From positions 1 to 64,000 of the forward strand of contig NZ_JPRF03000024.1 of assembly GCF_001188955.3 (NCBI RefSeq): a stretch of DNA of 64,000 bases, read 5' to 3'. This document shows, piece by piece, positions 34,096-42,463 of this stretch. This stretch comes from Kitasatospora aureofaciens (GTDB lineage: Bacteria > Actinomycetota > Actinomycetes > Streptomycetales > Streptomycetaceae). The first letter of the stretch is position 1; the number at the start of each line of letters is the position of its first letter. A program made the translations under genes and the position numbers. The notes beneath the pieces were generated by a model. That model was not told the DNA's origin. It saw only the letters and a list, made by a program, of their open reading frames with translations, and ran no database searches.

Positions 34096-35043
34096 ATGAC
34101 GTCGTCGTTCCGGCGCCCCCGGACCGCGCTGCCCGCCGTCGCCCTGCTCGCGGCGGCCCTGGCCGTCGGCTGCGGCCACGGCACCTCCGGCGGCACCGGC
34201 GCTGCGGCAGCGGCCGTACCCACCACCGCCACGACCTCCGCCGGCCAGTCCTCCGCCGGTCCGACCGACGGCGCCTTCAAGGACCTCGAACAGCACTTCG
34301 GCGCCCGGCTCGGCGTGTACGCGGTGGACACCGGCAGCGGCCGGGAGGTCGCCTACCGCTCCGACGAGCGCTTCGCCTTCGCCTCCACGATCAAGTCGCT
34401 GCTCGCCGGCGCCCTGCTGCGCACGGCGAGCGACCAGGAGCTGGACAAGGTGGTCACCTACCGCCAGGACGAGGTGCTGACCTGGGCACCGATCACCTCC
34501 CGGCACGTGGACACCGGCATGAAGGTGCGCGACCTGGCCGCCGCCGCCCTCGAGTACAGCGACAACACGGCCGCCAACCTCCTCATGACCGAACTCGGCG
34601 GCCCGGAGAACCTCCAGCGGACCCTGCGCGAGCTCGGCGACCCGACCACCAACGTCAACCGCAACGAACCCACCCTGAACGAGGCGACCCCCGGCGACCC
34701 CCGCGACACCAGCACACCCCGCGCCTTCGCCGCCGACCTGCGGCGCTACGTCCTCGGCGACGTCCTCACGGAGGACCGGCGCCGGATGCTCACCGACTGG
34801 ATGGTCGGCAACACCACCGGCGCCCCGTTCATCCGCGCGGGCGTGCCCGCCCACTGGAAGATCGGTGACAAGACCGGCAACGGGGGCTACGGCACCCGCA
34901 ACGACGTCGCCGTCGCCTGGCCGTCCGGCGGGCGCAGCCCGGTCGTCCTGGTCGTGATGTCCGACCGCGGCAAGGCCGACGCCACCTCCGACGACGCCCT
35001 GATCGCCGAGGCCACCAAGGCCGTCGTCACCGCCCTCGGCTGA
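34096..35043 (+). CDS. class A beta-lactamase, lipoprotein-type, BlaL-like
   Basis: The 315-residue protein has a lipoprotein signal ending LAVGC (Cys about residue 26), a Ser/Thr/Ala linker and a complete class A core: STIK (about 98), SDN (about 155), the omega-loop EPTLN with PGDPRDTSTP (about 190-210) and DKTG (about 258). All catalytic residues are present, so it should hydrolyse beta-lactams at the cell surface. It is divergent from LysR and a lactamase-like protein. GGAGACC precedes the ATG. A short hairpin (GACCGGCC/GGCCGGTC, 35042-35062) follows the stop. Confidence 0.93.
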   Translation: MTSSFRRPRTALPAVALLAAALAVGCGHGTSGGTGAAAAAVPTTATTSAGQSSAGPTDGAFKDLEQHFGARLGVYAVDTGSGREVAYRSDERFAFASTIKSLLAGALLRTASDQELDKVVTYRQDEVLTWAPITSRHVDTGMKVRDLAAAALEYSDNTAANLLMTELGGPENLQRTLRELGDPTTNVNRNEPTLNEATPGDPRDTSTPRAFAADLRRYVLGDVLTEDRRRMLTDWMVGNTTGAPFIRAGVPAHWKIGDKTGNGGYGTRNDVAVAWPSGGRSPVVLVVMSDRGKADATSDDALIAEATKAVVTALG

Positions 35044-35117
35044 CCGGCCGGGACGGCCGGTCCACGACCGACAGCGACAACCGCCCGCCCACGACCGTCC
35101 GTCCGAAACCGAACGGA

Positions 35118-35141
35118 ACCGCACCGCACCGCACCGCACCG
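35118..35141. repeat. CGCAC pentamer repeat
   Basis: Four to five copies of CGCAC lie between the beta-lactamase terminator and the GAGGAGGT ribosome-binding site of the truncated Tat-protein gene. Confidence 0.75.
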
Positions 35142-35165
35142 AACAGTCCGAGGAGGTAGTTGACG

Positions 35166-35262
35166 ATGCCCCTGCACCCCCGCCGAATGAACCGCCGACA
35201 GATCGCCCCCGCCGCCGACCGCCTGTCCCGCCGCCGCCTGCTCACCGCCTCCGCGACCGGCG
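35166..35262 (+). pseudogene. 5' end of a lost Tat-exported protein gene
   Basis: GAGGAGGTAGTTGACG gives a perfect ribosome-binding site for ATG 35166. The peptide (MPLHPRRMNRRQIAP, then RLSRRRLLTASATGAA) is the n-region and start of the h-region of a twin-arginine signal. After about 33 codons the sequence becomes the antisense of a glycosyltransferase gene, so everything after the signal has been deleted. The identity of the lost protein is unknown. Confidence 0.6.
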
Positions 35263-35563
35263 CGGCGACCCGCGGCAGTTGGGCCGGGTCGAGCGAGCCG
35301 TCGCAGTCCATGAAGCAGACCAACTCGGCCGTCGCGGCGAGGAGTCCGGCATGGCAGGCGGCACCGAAGCCGCGCCGGCTCTCCTCGACGACGGTCGCGC
35401 CCAGGCAGCGGGCCAATTCCGCGGAGCCGTCCCGCGAACCGTTGTCCACGACGATCGCCCGCCAACCGGCGGGGACGCGTGCGAGCACCCAGGGGAGGGC
35501 CTCGGCCTCATCGAGGCAGGGCAGGACGACATCAGCGACAAGGGGAGGGGTCACGTCGGCCAC
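35263..35563 (-). pseudogene. truncated family 2 glycosyltransferase
   Basis: The first 98 residues are a clean GT2 N-terminus: VVLPCLDEAEALPWVLARVP, IVVDNGSRDGSAELAR, RRGFGAACHAGLLAA and CFMDCDGSLDP (the nucleotide-binding DxD-like region). Beyond about 35263 the frame continues only through the antisense of the Tat-signal sequence and the repeat region. Two-thirds of a normal GT2 gene is missing. In other Streptomyces I recall a GT2 gene beside this kind of two-component and epimerase set. Confidence 0.75.
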
Positions 35564-35715
35564 GCTAACCGCGGTCGGGCCCGTCGAAGCCGAACCGCGC
35601 CCTTACAGAAGTGCGACGTCCGGGCACCGCTGGCCCGTTCGGGGGATCTTACGGAACCCGGACGTCGGACCTGGCGTGGCGCTCGGCGCTCGCCGGGGCT
35701 CGTATCCTCGGCGGG

Positions 35716-36471
35716 GTGAACGAAAGCCCCGCCACCCCAGGACCGCCGTGCCCCGGCCGCATTCTGGTGATCGACGACGACCCGACCGTCGCCGAGGTCG
35801 TCGCCGGCTACCTCACCCGGGCCGGCCACCGGGTCGACCGCGCCGCCGACGGCGACGGGGGCCTTGCCCTGGCCCGATCCCATCGCCCGGACCTGCTGGT
35901 TCTGGACCTCATGCTCCCCGGCATCGACGGCCTGGAGATCCTGCGCAGGTTGCGCGCCTCCGAGTACGGCGCCGGGCTGCCGGTCGTCATGCTCACGGCC
36001 AAGGGCGACGAGGCCGACCGCATCCTCGGCCTGGAACTGGGCGCGGACGACTACGTCACCAAGCCCTTCAGCCCACGGGAACTCGTCCTGCGGGTCCAGT
36101 CCGTGCTGCGCCGCTCCCGGGCCGCCGCTCCCGCGTCCCCCGTCGGCGGCCCGGTGGTCTCCGGAGACATCGCGCTCGACCCGCAGGGCCGCCGTGTCCA
36201 CCGTGGGGGGCGTGAACTGCTCCTCACCCTGCGGGAGTTCGACCTCCTGGCGTTCCTCCTCCGGCACCCGCAGACGGTGTTCTCCCGCCAGGAGCTGATG
36301 GAACGCGTGTGGGGCTGGGACTTCGGGGACCTGTCCACCGTCACCGTCCACATCCGCCGGCTGCGCGAGAAGATCGAGGACGACCCGGCCGCGCCGGTAC
36401 TGATCACCACCGTCTGGGGCGTCGGCTACCGCTACGACCCGGCGGCCGGGCAGGAGGGCGGCCCGGCGTGA
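35716..36471 (+). CDS. OmpR-family response regulator
   Basis: The 251-residue protein has a receiver domain (about residues 15-130; LVIDDDPTVAEVV, phospho-acceptor Asp in LLVLDLMLPGIDG, Thr in VVMLTAKGDE, Lys in YVTKPFSP) and an OmpR winged helix (about 155-245; TLREFDLLAFLLRHPQTVFS, TVTVHIRRLREKIE). GTG 35716 is 4-base coupled at the 3' end to the histidine kinase gene. TATCCT nine bases before the GTG hints at a very short leader. Confidence 0.92.
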   Translation: MNESPATPGPPCPGRILVIDDDPTVAEVVAGYLTRAGHRVDRAADGDGGLALARSHRPDLLVLDLMLPGIDGLEILRRLRASEYGAGLPVVMLTAKGDEADRILGLELGADDYVTKPFSPRELVLRVQSVLRRSRAAAPASPVGGPVVSGDIALDPQGRRVHRGGRELLLTLREFDLLAFLLRHPQTVFSRQELMERVWGWDFGDLSTVTVHIRRLREKIEDDPAAPVLITTVWGVGYRYDPAAGQEGGPA

Positions 36472-37625
36472 AGGACCTGCTGCTGATCGCCCTGTTCGCC
36501 GCGCTCGGCGCCGGCGGGGCCGGTCTGCTCGGCTGGGCGGCCGTCCGGCTGCTGCGCCGGCGCTCGCTCGCGCTGGCCCTGTTCTGCGTCGCCGCCGTCA
36601 CCGTGCTGGCGGTCACCTCCGGCACCTTCGCCGTCGCCCAGGCGATGTTCCTGTCCCGGCACGACCTCGGGGTCGTGATCACGGTGCTGGTGATGGCCTC
36701 GGTGGTGTCGCTGGCGACCGCCGCGCTGCTCGGCCGCCAGGTCGTGGCCGGGGGCAGGGCGCTGACCGTGGCCGCCCGCACCGTGGGCAGCGACACCGGG
36801 TTCACCGCGCCGGAGCCCCCGCTGGGCCTGGAACTGGCCCAGCTCAGCGAGGAGCTCGCCGCCACCAGCGCCCGACTGGCCGAGTCCAGGGCCCGCGCGC
36901 AGGCCCTGGACACCTCCCGCCGGGAGCTGATCGCCTGGATCTCGCACGACCTGCGCACTCCGCTGGCGGGGCTGCGAGCCATGGCCGAGGCGCTGGAGGA
37001 CGGCGTCGCGGAGCACCCGCAGCGGTACCTGCAGCGGATGCGGACCGAGGTCGAGCGGCTGACCGGGATGGTGGACGACCTCTTCGAGCTCTCGCGCATC
37101 CAGGCGGGGGCGTTGGCCCTGTCGCTGTCCCGGGTGTCCGTCTACGACCTCGTCGACGACGCGCTCGCCGGGGCCCACCCCCTGGCCCGGAAGCGCGGTG
37201 TCCGCCTGGAGGGCCGGCAGGTCGCCGCCGAGCCCGTCGAGGTGGACAGTGGCGAGATCACCCGGGTACTCGGAAACCTCCTGGTCAACGCGATCCGTTC
37301 GACCCCCGAGGACGGCGTGGTCGCGGTCTCCGCCCGCAGGGAGGCCGACGAGGTGGTGCTCTCGGTCACCGACGGCTGCGGCGGCATCCCGGAGCAGGAC
37401 CTGCCCCGGGTGTTCGAAACGGGGTGGCGCGGCAGTGCCGCCCGCACGCCCCGGCCGGCCGACCAGGCGAATCCGCGTCGGCCGAGCGAGGGCGGGGGCA
37501 GCGGTGCCGGGCTCGGGCTCGCCATCGTCCGCGGCATCGTCGAGGCGCACGCCGGGCGCGCCCGGGTCCGCAACGTCGCCGGGGGCTGCTGCTTCGAGAT
37601 CGTCCTCCCCGCCGCGCGAACCTGA
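36468..37625 (+). CDS. sensor histidine kinase
   Basis: The 385-residue protein has two or three N-terminal membrane helices (about 3-28, 33-55, 63-85) with almost no extracellular domain, then a DHp helix with ELIAWISHDLRTPL (phospho-His near 160), and a HATPase domain (about 255-380; NLLVNAIRSTPED, VTDGCGGIPEQDLPRVFE, GAGLGLAIVRGIVEAH). The tiny loop suggests sensing inside the membrane. Start overlaps the response regulator stop (GTGA). The cognate pair probably controls nearby wall or sugar genes. Confidence 0.92.
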   Translation: MKDLLLIALFAALGAGGAGLLGWAAVRLLRRRSLALALFCVAAVTVLAVTSGTFAVAQAMFLSRHDLGVVITVLVMASVVSLATAALLGRQVVAGGRALTVAARTVGSDTGFTAPEPPLGLELAQLSEELAATSARLAESRARAQALDTSRRELIAWISHDLRTPLAGLRAMAEALEDGVAEHPQRYLQRMRTEVERLTGMVDDLFELSRIQAGALALSLSRVSVYDLVDDALAGAHPLARKRGVRLEGRQVAAEPVEVDSGEITRVLGNLLVNAIRSTPEDGVVAVSARREADEVVLSVTDGCGGIPEQDLPRVFETGWRGSAARTPRPADQANPRRPSEGGGSGAGLGLAIVRGIVEAHAGRARVRNVAGGCCFEIVLPAART

Positions 37626-37627
37626 GG

Positions 37628-38683
37628 TCACGCGCGCAGCGGCGCCGCCGCGAACTCCGCCATCCCCTCGGCGAACGGGACCTGGGCACGCCAGTCGAGC
37701 TCCTCGCGCAGGCGGGAGGAGTCCGCGGTGATGTGCCGGACGTCGCCGAGCCGGTACTCGCCGGTCACCACCGGGGCCGGACCGCCGTGAGCGGCGGCCA
37801 GCGCCCGGGCCATCTCCCCGATCGTGTGCACCTCGCCGCTGCCCACGTTGTAGGCCCGGGCGTCGCCCGGCGGCCGACCGACGACCGCCTTGAGCGCGGC
37901 CAGGTTGGCGGCGGCGACGTCCTCGACGTGGACGAAGTCCCGGCGCTGGCCGCCGTCCTCGAACACCTGGGGCGCCTCGCCCCGGGCCAGGGCGGAGCGG
38001 AACAGCGAGGCCACCCCGGCGTACGGTGTGTCGCGCGGCATCCCCGGCCCGTAGACGTTGTGGTAGCGCAGCGTCAGAACGCGGCCTCCGCAGGCTCGGG
38101 CCCAGGCGCCCGCCAGGTGCTCCTGGGCCAGCTTGGTGGCCGCGTACACGTTGCGCGGATCGGTCGGCGCGTCCTCCGTCACCAGCCCGGGGCGCAGTTG
38201 TGCGCCGCACCGCGGGCACGGCGGCTCGAACCGGCCGGCGTCCAGTTCGTCCGGGCGGCGCGGACCGGGCGAGACGTCCCCGTGCACAGGGCACCGGTAC
38301 CGGCCCTCGCCGTAGACCACCATCGACCCGGCGAGCACGAGGTTCCGTACCCCGGATCGCGCCATCGCGGCGAGCAGGACGGCGGTGCCCAGGTCGTTGC
38401 AGCCCGCGTAGGCGGGCGCGTCGTCGAGATCCAGCCCCAGGCCCACCATCGCGGCCTGGTGGCATACCGCGTCCACTCCGGCCAGCGCCTGCCCGACCGC
38501 CGCCGCGTCCCGCACGTCCCCGCGCCGCAGTTCCACGTCGTCCGGCAGTACGGGCATTACCCCGGAGGGGTGGACGGCGGGCAGCAGCGCGTCCAGGACG
38601 CGGACCTCGTGACCGGCCGCCGCCAGGGCCCGTACGACCGTCGAACCGATGAACCCGGCACCGCCGGTGACCAGAATCCTCAT
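37628..38683 (-). CDS. NAD-dependent epimerase/dehydratase with zinc-ribbon-like insertion
   Basis: The 351-residue protein has the extended SDR fold: ILVTGGAGFIGSTVV (NAD site, 3-17), a catalytic NVYAATKLA (YxxxK, about 182-190) and RDFVHVEDVA. Between the NAD half and YxxxK is an insertion with CPVH and CPRCGAQ that looks like a zinc ribbon (about residues 133-165). The substrate is likely a nucleotide sugar. It converges on the histidine kinase gene with two bases between the stops. The ATG lacks a ribosome-binding site and may be leaderless (TAGGGT just upstream). Confidence 0.87.
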   Translation of the reverse strand: MRILVTGGAGFIGSTVVRALAAAGHEVRVLDALLPAVHPSGVMPVLPDDVELRRGDVRDAAAVGQALAGVDAVCHQAAMVGLGLDLDDAPAYAGCNDLGTAVLLAAMARSGVRNLVLAGSMVVYGEGRYRCPVHGDVSPGPRRPDELDAGRFEPPCPRCGAQLRPGLVTEDAPTDPRNVYAATKLAQEHLAGAWARACGGRVLTLRYHNVYGPGMPRDTPYAGVASLFRSALARGEAPQVFEDGGQRRDFVHVEDVAAANLAALKAVVGRPPGDARAYNVGSGEVHTIGEMARALAAAHGGPAPVVTGEYRLGDVRHITADSSRLREELDWRAQVPFAEGMAEFAAAPLRA

Positions 38684-39510
38684 GGCCGGAGACCCTACCG
38701 GCCGACGCGGGCATCGCGTCACGGACGATCCGTGCCCGACGGGTCTGCGGACCCGTCGGTGATCGAGGGTCACCACGACCACCAGCAGGACCTGGTGGAC
38801 CTGGCCACCGGCTCGGGCCAGGCGGCCCAGCACCTTGCTGTCGGCCACCCGCACACACTGGCGATATGTCACGCCCCACAGGGCGCACGTCCCGCACGAG
38901 GTTGGCCCACGAACCGGCCGTCATACTTCCTTAAGCACCGCACTCCTTCATCGCGTGCGGCCCGCCGAGTAGCGTCCCGTACAGGCCGGTTGAAACCGCG
39001 CCTACGTGCCTGTCGCAGGGCAGACGTCGACGACACGGGTACGAACAGGCGACAACAAGAAGGAGGCGCAGTGGACAGGCCTCGCTTGCCCAGCGCGCTA
39101 TCGCGCTCGTGGCGGTCCTGGCCCTGACCGTCCTGGCCGCCTGCTGACCATCGACGGCTCCCTGACCGCCTACCACGGCGACCCCACCATGATCGACCTT
39201 CAAGCTCTCGGCCGCGTCATCTGACGGCCTCAGCTCCACAGGAGTAGAGCACCGATGTCGCCGAACTTCGATGTCAACTGGGTGCGCTGCGGCGTCGCAC
39301 CCCAGCGTCATGGGGCCACCGTGCGGGGATCCGTGAGTGCGAAGCGCCAGTTCGACCGTTCGGCTGGCGACGGACACCCGCATGCCCACCAGGCAGGGAA
39401 AGCCGGCCCGATCTGTGCCAGTTTGTAGCTGGCGGCGTGACAGGCACTGATGGGGCGGTGAGGTTCGATCCGCCCCTTTGAGATTCGACACGCGGACAAG
39501 GAGACGGCGG
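38684..39510. other. 827-base region with decayed coding scraps
   Basis: No convincing intact gene is present. A plus-strand patch at about 39085-39145 reads LAQRAIALVAVLALTVLAAC, a signal peptide or lipobox-like string, but a stop follows at once. Just after it TIDGSLTAYHGDPTMIDLQA reads in another frame. A short frame at 39255-39428 (57 residues, MSPNFDVNWVRCGV start) has a GGAG ribosome-binding site but no recognisable homology. The region looks like one or two lost genes. Confidence 0.4.
39255..39428 (+). CDS. possible small protein, 57 aa
   Basis: CAGGAGTAGAGCACCG precedes ATG 39255. The peptide is basic and His-rich towards the end (GDGHPHAHQAGKAG), without a membrane segment. Not recognised, and possibly the first codons of a lost gene. 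Confidence 0.25.
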   Translation: MSPNFDVNWVRCGVAPQRHGATVRGSVSAKRQFDRSAGDGHPHAHQAGKAGPICASL

Positions 39511-40944
39511 ATGGGCAGCAGCGGACGGCCGCCGGCCCCGGGTTCCGACGGGCCGCAGCGCCCGAGACCGGAGGAGGAGCACGCGCGGGGGCGCATCGGG
39601 CGCGTTCGCGCTGCCGCGGCGGCGCGGGCCACCAAGGGGGCCGCTCGTACCCGGGCCCTCGTGCGGCGAATCGAGCAGACCCCTCCGCCCCCAGGGCCGT
39701 TCCGTCCCGGCTTTTGGCGCAGCCCGATCCGCGGCCCCTGGCTGACCTCGGTGTTCGGCCTGGTGCTGCTGTTCGGCATCCCGGTCCTCTTCGTGACCGG
39801 CGCGCTGTCCTACGCCGCCTACAACCCTGGCCTCGGACGGCTCAACGACCAGACACCGGACAAGGGCCTGCTGGGCTTCTACCTTTTCGACTGGCCCACG
39901 CATCCCTACTGGCTCTATCGGCTGACCCAGGGCGTGCACGTGACCCTCGGCGTGGTCCTGGTGCCGGTGGTGCTGGCGAAACTGTGGTCGGTGATCCCGA
40001 AGCTGTTCGAGTGGCCGCCGGCCCGCAGCGCCGCCCATGCGCTGGAGCGGCTGTCGCTGCTGGCGCTGGTGGGCGGGGTTGTCTTCGAGTTCGTCACCGG
40101 GATCCTCAACACCCAGCTCTACTACGTCTTCCCGGGCTCCTTCTACACCCTGCACTTCTACGGCGCCTGGGTGTTCATCGCCGCGTTCATCGTCCACGTG
40201 TGCCTCAAACTCGGCCGGATGACCCGCGCGCTGCGCTCCCGCAACCTGCTGACGGAGCTGCGCACCGGCCTCGACGACACCCGGCCGGAGCTCCCCGACC
40301 CGGATGGCCTGGTCCCGACCGCTTCCGCCGCGCCGACCATGAGCCGGCGCGGCACGCTCGCCATGGTGGGCGGCGGCTCGCTGCTCCTCCTGGCGGTCAC
40401 CGCGGGACAGAGCATCGGCGGTCGGCTGCGCGGCACCGCCCTGCTCGCGCCGCACAACCGGGAACCGGGCAGTGGACCGAACGGCTTCCAGATCAACAAG
40501 ACGGCCGCCGCTGTCGGCATCAACCCGGCGCATGTCGGCCCGGACTGGCGGCTGGAGGTCCACGGCCTCGGACCGATGCTCGTCTTCACCCGCACACAGC
40601 TCCTCGCGATGCCCCAGCAAGCCGCCGCCCTGCCGATCGCCTGCGTGGAGGGATGGTCCACCCCCGACCAGCACTGGAGCGGCCTTCGGCTAGCCGACCT
40701 GGCCGCCCTGGCGGGCCTGCCGGACGCCGGAAGCGTCCTGGTGGAGTCCGTCCAACCACCCGGCCCCTACAGCTCGGTGGTACTGCGGGGCAACCAGATC
40801 CACGACCCCCGATCACTGCTCGCCCTGCGCGTCAACGGCGCGGACCTCTCACTCGACCACGGCTACCCGGCCCGCATCATCGTCCCGGCCAACCCCGGCG
40901 TGAACAACACCAAGTGGGTGCACCGACTCACCTTCAGGACCTGA
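39511..40944 (+). CDS. cytochrome b561-like membrane domain fused to sulfite oxidase-type molybdopterin domain
   Basis: The 477-residue protein has a basic N-terminus, then a multi-helix membrane part (SVFGLVLLFGIPVLFVTGAL, HVTLGVVLVPVVLAKLW, LLALVGGVVFEFVTGIL, FYGAWVFIAAFIVHVCLKL, about residues 75-245) with His spaced as haem ligands. A further helix (LAMVGGGSLLLLAVTAG) leads to an oxidoreductase molybdopterin-binding domain (about 330-477) with the probable Mo-ligand Cys in LPIACVEGWS near 376 and IIVPANPGVNNTKWV at the end. It is likely a periplasm-facing electron-transfer oxidoreductase. AAGGAG seven bases before the ATG. One base separates it from the next gene. Confidence 0.88.
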   Translation: MGSSGRPPAPGSDGPQRPRPEEEHARGRIGRVRAAAAARATKGAARTRALVRRIEQTPPPPGPFRPGFWRSPIRGPWLTSVFGLVLLFGIPVLFVTGALSYAAYNPGLGRLNDQTPDKGLLGFYLFDWPTHPYWLYRLTQGVHVTLGVVLVPVVLAKLWSVIPKLFEWPPARSAAHALERLSLLALVGGVVFEFVTGILNTQLYYVFPGSFYTLHFYGAWVFIAAFIVHVCLKLGRMTRALRSRNLLTELRTGLDDTRPELPDPDGLVPTASAAPTMSRRGTLAMVGGGSLLLLAVTAGQSIGGRLRGTALLAPHNREPGSGPNGFQINKTAAAVGINPAHVGPDWRLEVHGLGPMLVFTRTQLLAMPQQAAALPIACVEGWSTPDQHWSGLRLADLAALAGLPDAGSVLVESVQPPGPYSSVVLRGNQIHDPRSLLALRVNGADLSLDHGYPARIIVPANPGVNNTKWVHRLTFRT

Positions 40945-40945
40945 C

Positions 40946-41431
40946 ATGGCGCGCTTCGTCCGCTGGTACGGCTCCGGGCCCCTGCATCTCCTCGTCCTGA
41001 TCTGCTCCTTCGCCCTCACCGGCTACGCCCTGGTGCGCCTGTTCGCCGAGCGCCCGCTCGGGGTGGCGATCTGGTTCGTCGGCGCGGCCATCGGCCACGA
41101 CCTGATCCTGCTGCCCCTGTACTCACTCGCGGACCTCTCGGCCCAGTCCGTGCTGCGCCACCGCCCGGAACGCACTCCCGCGGTGCCGTGGATCAACTAT
41201 CTGCGCGTGCCCGCCTTCCTGTCCGGTGTCCTGCTGCTCGTGTGGTTTCCCTTGATCCTCAATCTGTCGATCCCCTACCAGGGCGACACGCGGCTGCCGG
41301 AGGACGTCTACCTCGGCCGATGGCTGGCCATCACCGCCGTGCTCTTCGCCGCCTCCGCACTGGCCTTCGCCCTCAAGCTTCGCCGCGCCCGGCGGGCCGC
41401 TCACGCCGACTCGACGGACTACAGAACGTAA
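40946..41431 (+). CDS. four-helix membrane protein, partner of the molybdopterin oxidoreductase
   Basis: The 161-residue protein has four hydrophobic segments (LLVLICSFALTGYALVRLF, VAIWFVGAAIGHDLILLPLY, FLSGVLLLVWFPLILNLSI, WLAITAVLFAASALAFALKL) and a short basic tail. It starts one base after the oxidoreductase stop, so it is probably translationally coupled and may be a haem or quinone-binding subunit. Its last 66 codons are nearly repeated in DNA at 54957-55158, where they are fused to a broken flavoprotein gene. Confidence 0.8.
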   Translation: MARFVRWYGSGPLHLLVLICSFALTGYALVRLFAERPLGVAIWFVGAAIGHDLILLPLYSLADLSAQSVLRHRPERTPAVPWINYLRVPAFLSGVLLLVWFPLILNLSIPYQGDTRLPEDVYLGRWLAITAVLFAASALAFALKLRRARRAAHADSTDYRT

Positions 41432-41693
41432 CTGCTTCGGCGTGCCCTTCACGAAATCCGTGCCTGAACCGTTTTCACCCGTCACCGAGAACCGGACACA
41501 GGCATCCCACCAGCAGCCATCGGCCAAGGGCCCGGACCGACCAGGTGATGGACGCCTCGCACGTCTACGTCGGCGCCCGCTGCCCGTCGCCATCCCGACC
41601 GCTGCTCATCGGCCACCCCATCGCGGCCCCGGCCGCTCCCTCCAGCCGCCACGTCTTGTGCCGCGCGGCGCACCCCACCGCTGACCAACGAAC

Positions 41694-41733
41694 AGGGCCG
41701 GGGCCCGCGCAATCGTGCGCCGGCCCCGGCCCT
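41694..41733 (-). terminator. terminator of the initiator tRNA gene
   Basis: AGGGCCGGGGCCCGCGC and GCGCCGGCCCCGGCCCT form a near-perfect 17-base hairpin with a six-base loop (AATCGT), starting three bases past the tRNA 3' end. Confidence 0.85.
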
Positions 41734-41735
41734 GG

Positions 41736-41812
41736 TGGTAGCGGGGACAGGATTTGAACCTGCGACCTCTGGGTTATGAGCCCAGCGAGCTACCGAGCTG
41801 CTCCACCCCGCG
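41736..41812 (-). tRNA. initiator tRNA-Met (anticodon CAU)
   Basis: The 77-base minus-strand sequence folds as a cloverleaf with anticodon CAT in the loop CTCATAA. Three features mark it as the initiator: a mismatch at the 1-72 pair (C-U) with the rest of the acceptor stem paired, three consecutive G-C pairs closing the anticodon stem (GGG/CCC), and an encoded CCA end. The T arm reads AGGTTCAAATCCT. tRNA genes are common integration sites, but no intact integrase lies next to it. Confidence 0.95.
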
Positions 41813-41821
41813 TCGGTGAGA

Positions 41822-42130
41822 TCACTCTAAGCGATGACCGTGCCAACACGAAATCGGTTTCCCGCGCTGGGCCGCTGGGCCGGCCCACACTGGACGCCCA
41901 CGGTCGGTGGGCAGTGGCAGCATCAGCGGCTCGCCGCACGCGGTGGCGCGCTCCGCGTCGCAGTCCGGGAACTCGGCGGCCTCGGCCGTTGCCTCCTCAC
42001 GCAACTCCGGCTCGGAGCCCGGACGGCCGCCGAGCGGGCCCTTGCACGTCCGGCACGGTGGCCGCTTCGCATGGGCCTCACGGACGGCCTGCAGGGCGTC
42101 CAGGAGCGCGGTGTCTGGGCTGTGCGCCGT
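41822..42130 (-). CDS. small Cys-rich hypothetical protein, start unclear
   Basis: An open frame of about 102 codons ends at 41822. It reads PDTALLDALQAVREAHAKRP, then CRTCKGPLGG, then AEFPDCDAERATACGE and GKPISCWHGHRLE, with a CxxC knuckle and further Cys and His. Coding character is good to about 42120, where TGA precedes. No standard start exists upstream of TTG 42004, so the gene may begin at TTG 42004 or have lost its start. The second-to-last codon is TTA, rare in Streptomyces and read by the bldA tRNA. Confidence 0.4.
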   Translation of the reverse strand, partial: TAHSPDTALLDALQAVREAHAKRPPCRTCKGPLGGRPGSEPELREEATAEAAEFPDCDAERATACGEPLMLPLPTDRGRPVWAGPAAQRGKPISCWHGHRLE

Positions 42131-42163
42131 TCAGGATGCGGTCAGCTCTGCCTCTCTTCGCAG

Positions 42164-42463
42164 TCAGGACGCGCAGTCGCGGCAGATGGGCCGGCCGTTC
42201 CCGTCCTCACCGGCGAGTTGGGCGCGGTGGTGGACCAGGAAGCAGGTCATGCAGGTGAACTCGTCCTGCTGAAGGGGCACAACGTGGACGGTGAGTTCCT
42301 CGCCGGACAGGTCGGCACCCGGAAGCTCGAGGCCTTCGGCGGCCTCCGTGTCGACGTCGACTGCGGAGCCCTGCTTGTCATCACGCCGGCTTTTCAGTTC
42401 CTCGATGCTGTCGTCGCTGGCGTCGTCACCAGTGTTGCGCGGGGCGTCGTAGTCGGTTGCCAA
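42164..42463 (-). CDS. DUF4193 family protein
   Basis: The 99-residue protein matches the actinobacterial DUF4193 family end to end: ATDYDAPRNTGDD, SIEELKSRRDDKQGSAVDVD, EGLELPGADLSGEEL, and the zinc-knuckle-like FTCMTCFLVHHRAQLA with a second pair in RPICRDC. Most homologues begin with ATG at this codon; here it is TTG, with AGAAGG six bases upstream. Function is unknown; it is a conserved core gene of Actinobacteria. Confidence 0.9.
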   Translation of the reverse strand: MATDYDAPRNTGDDASDDSIEELKSRRDDKQGSAVDVDTEAAEGLELPGADLSGEELTVHVVPLQQDEFTCMTCFLVHHRAQLAGEDGNGRPICRDCAS

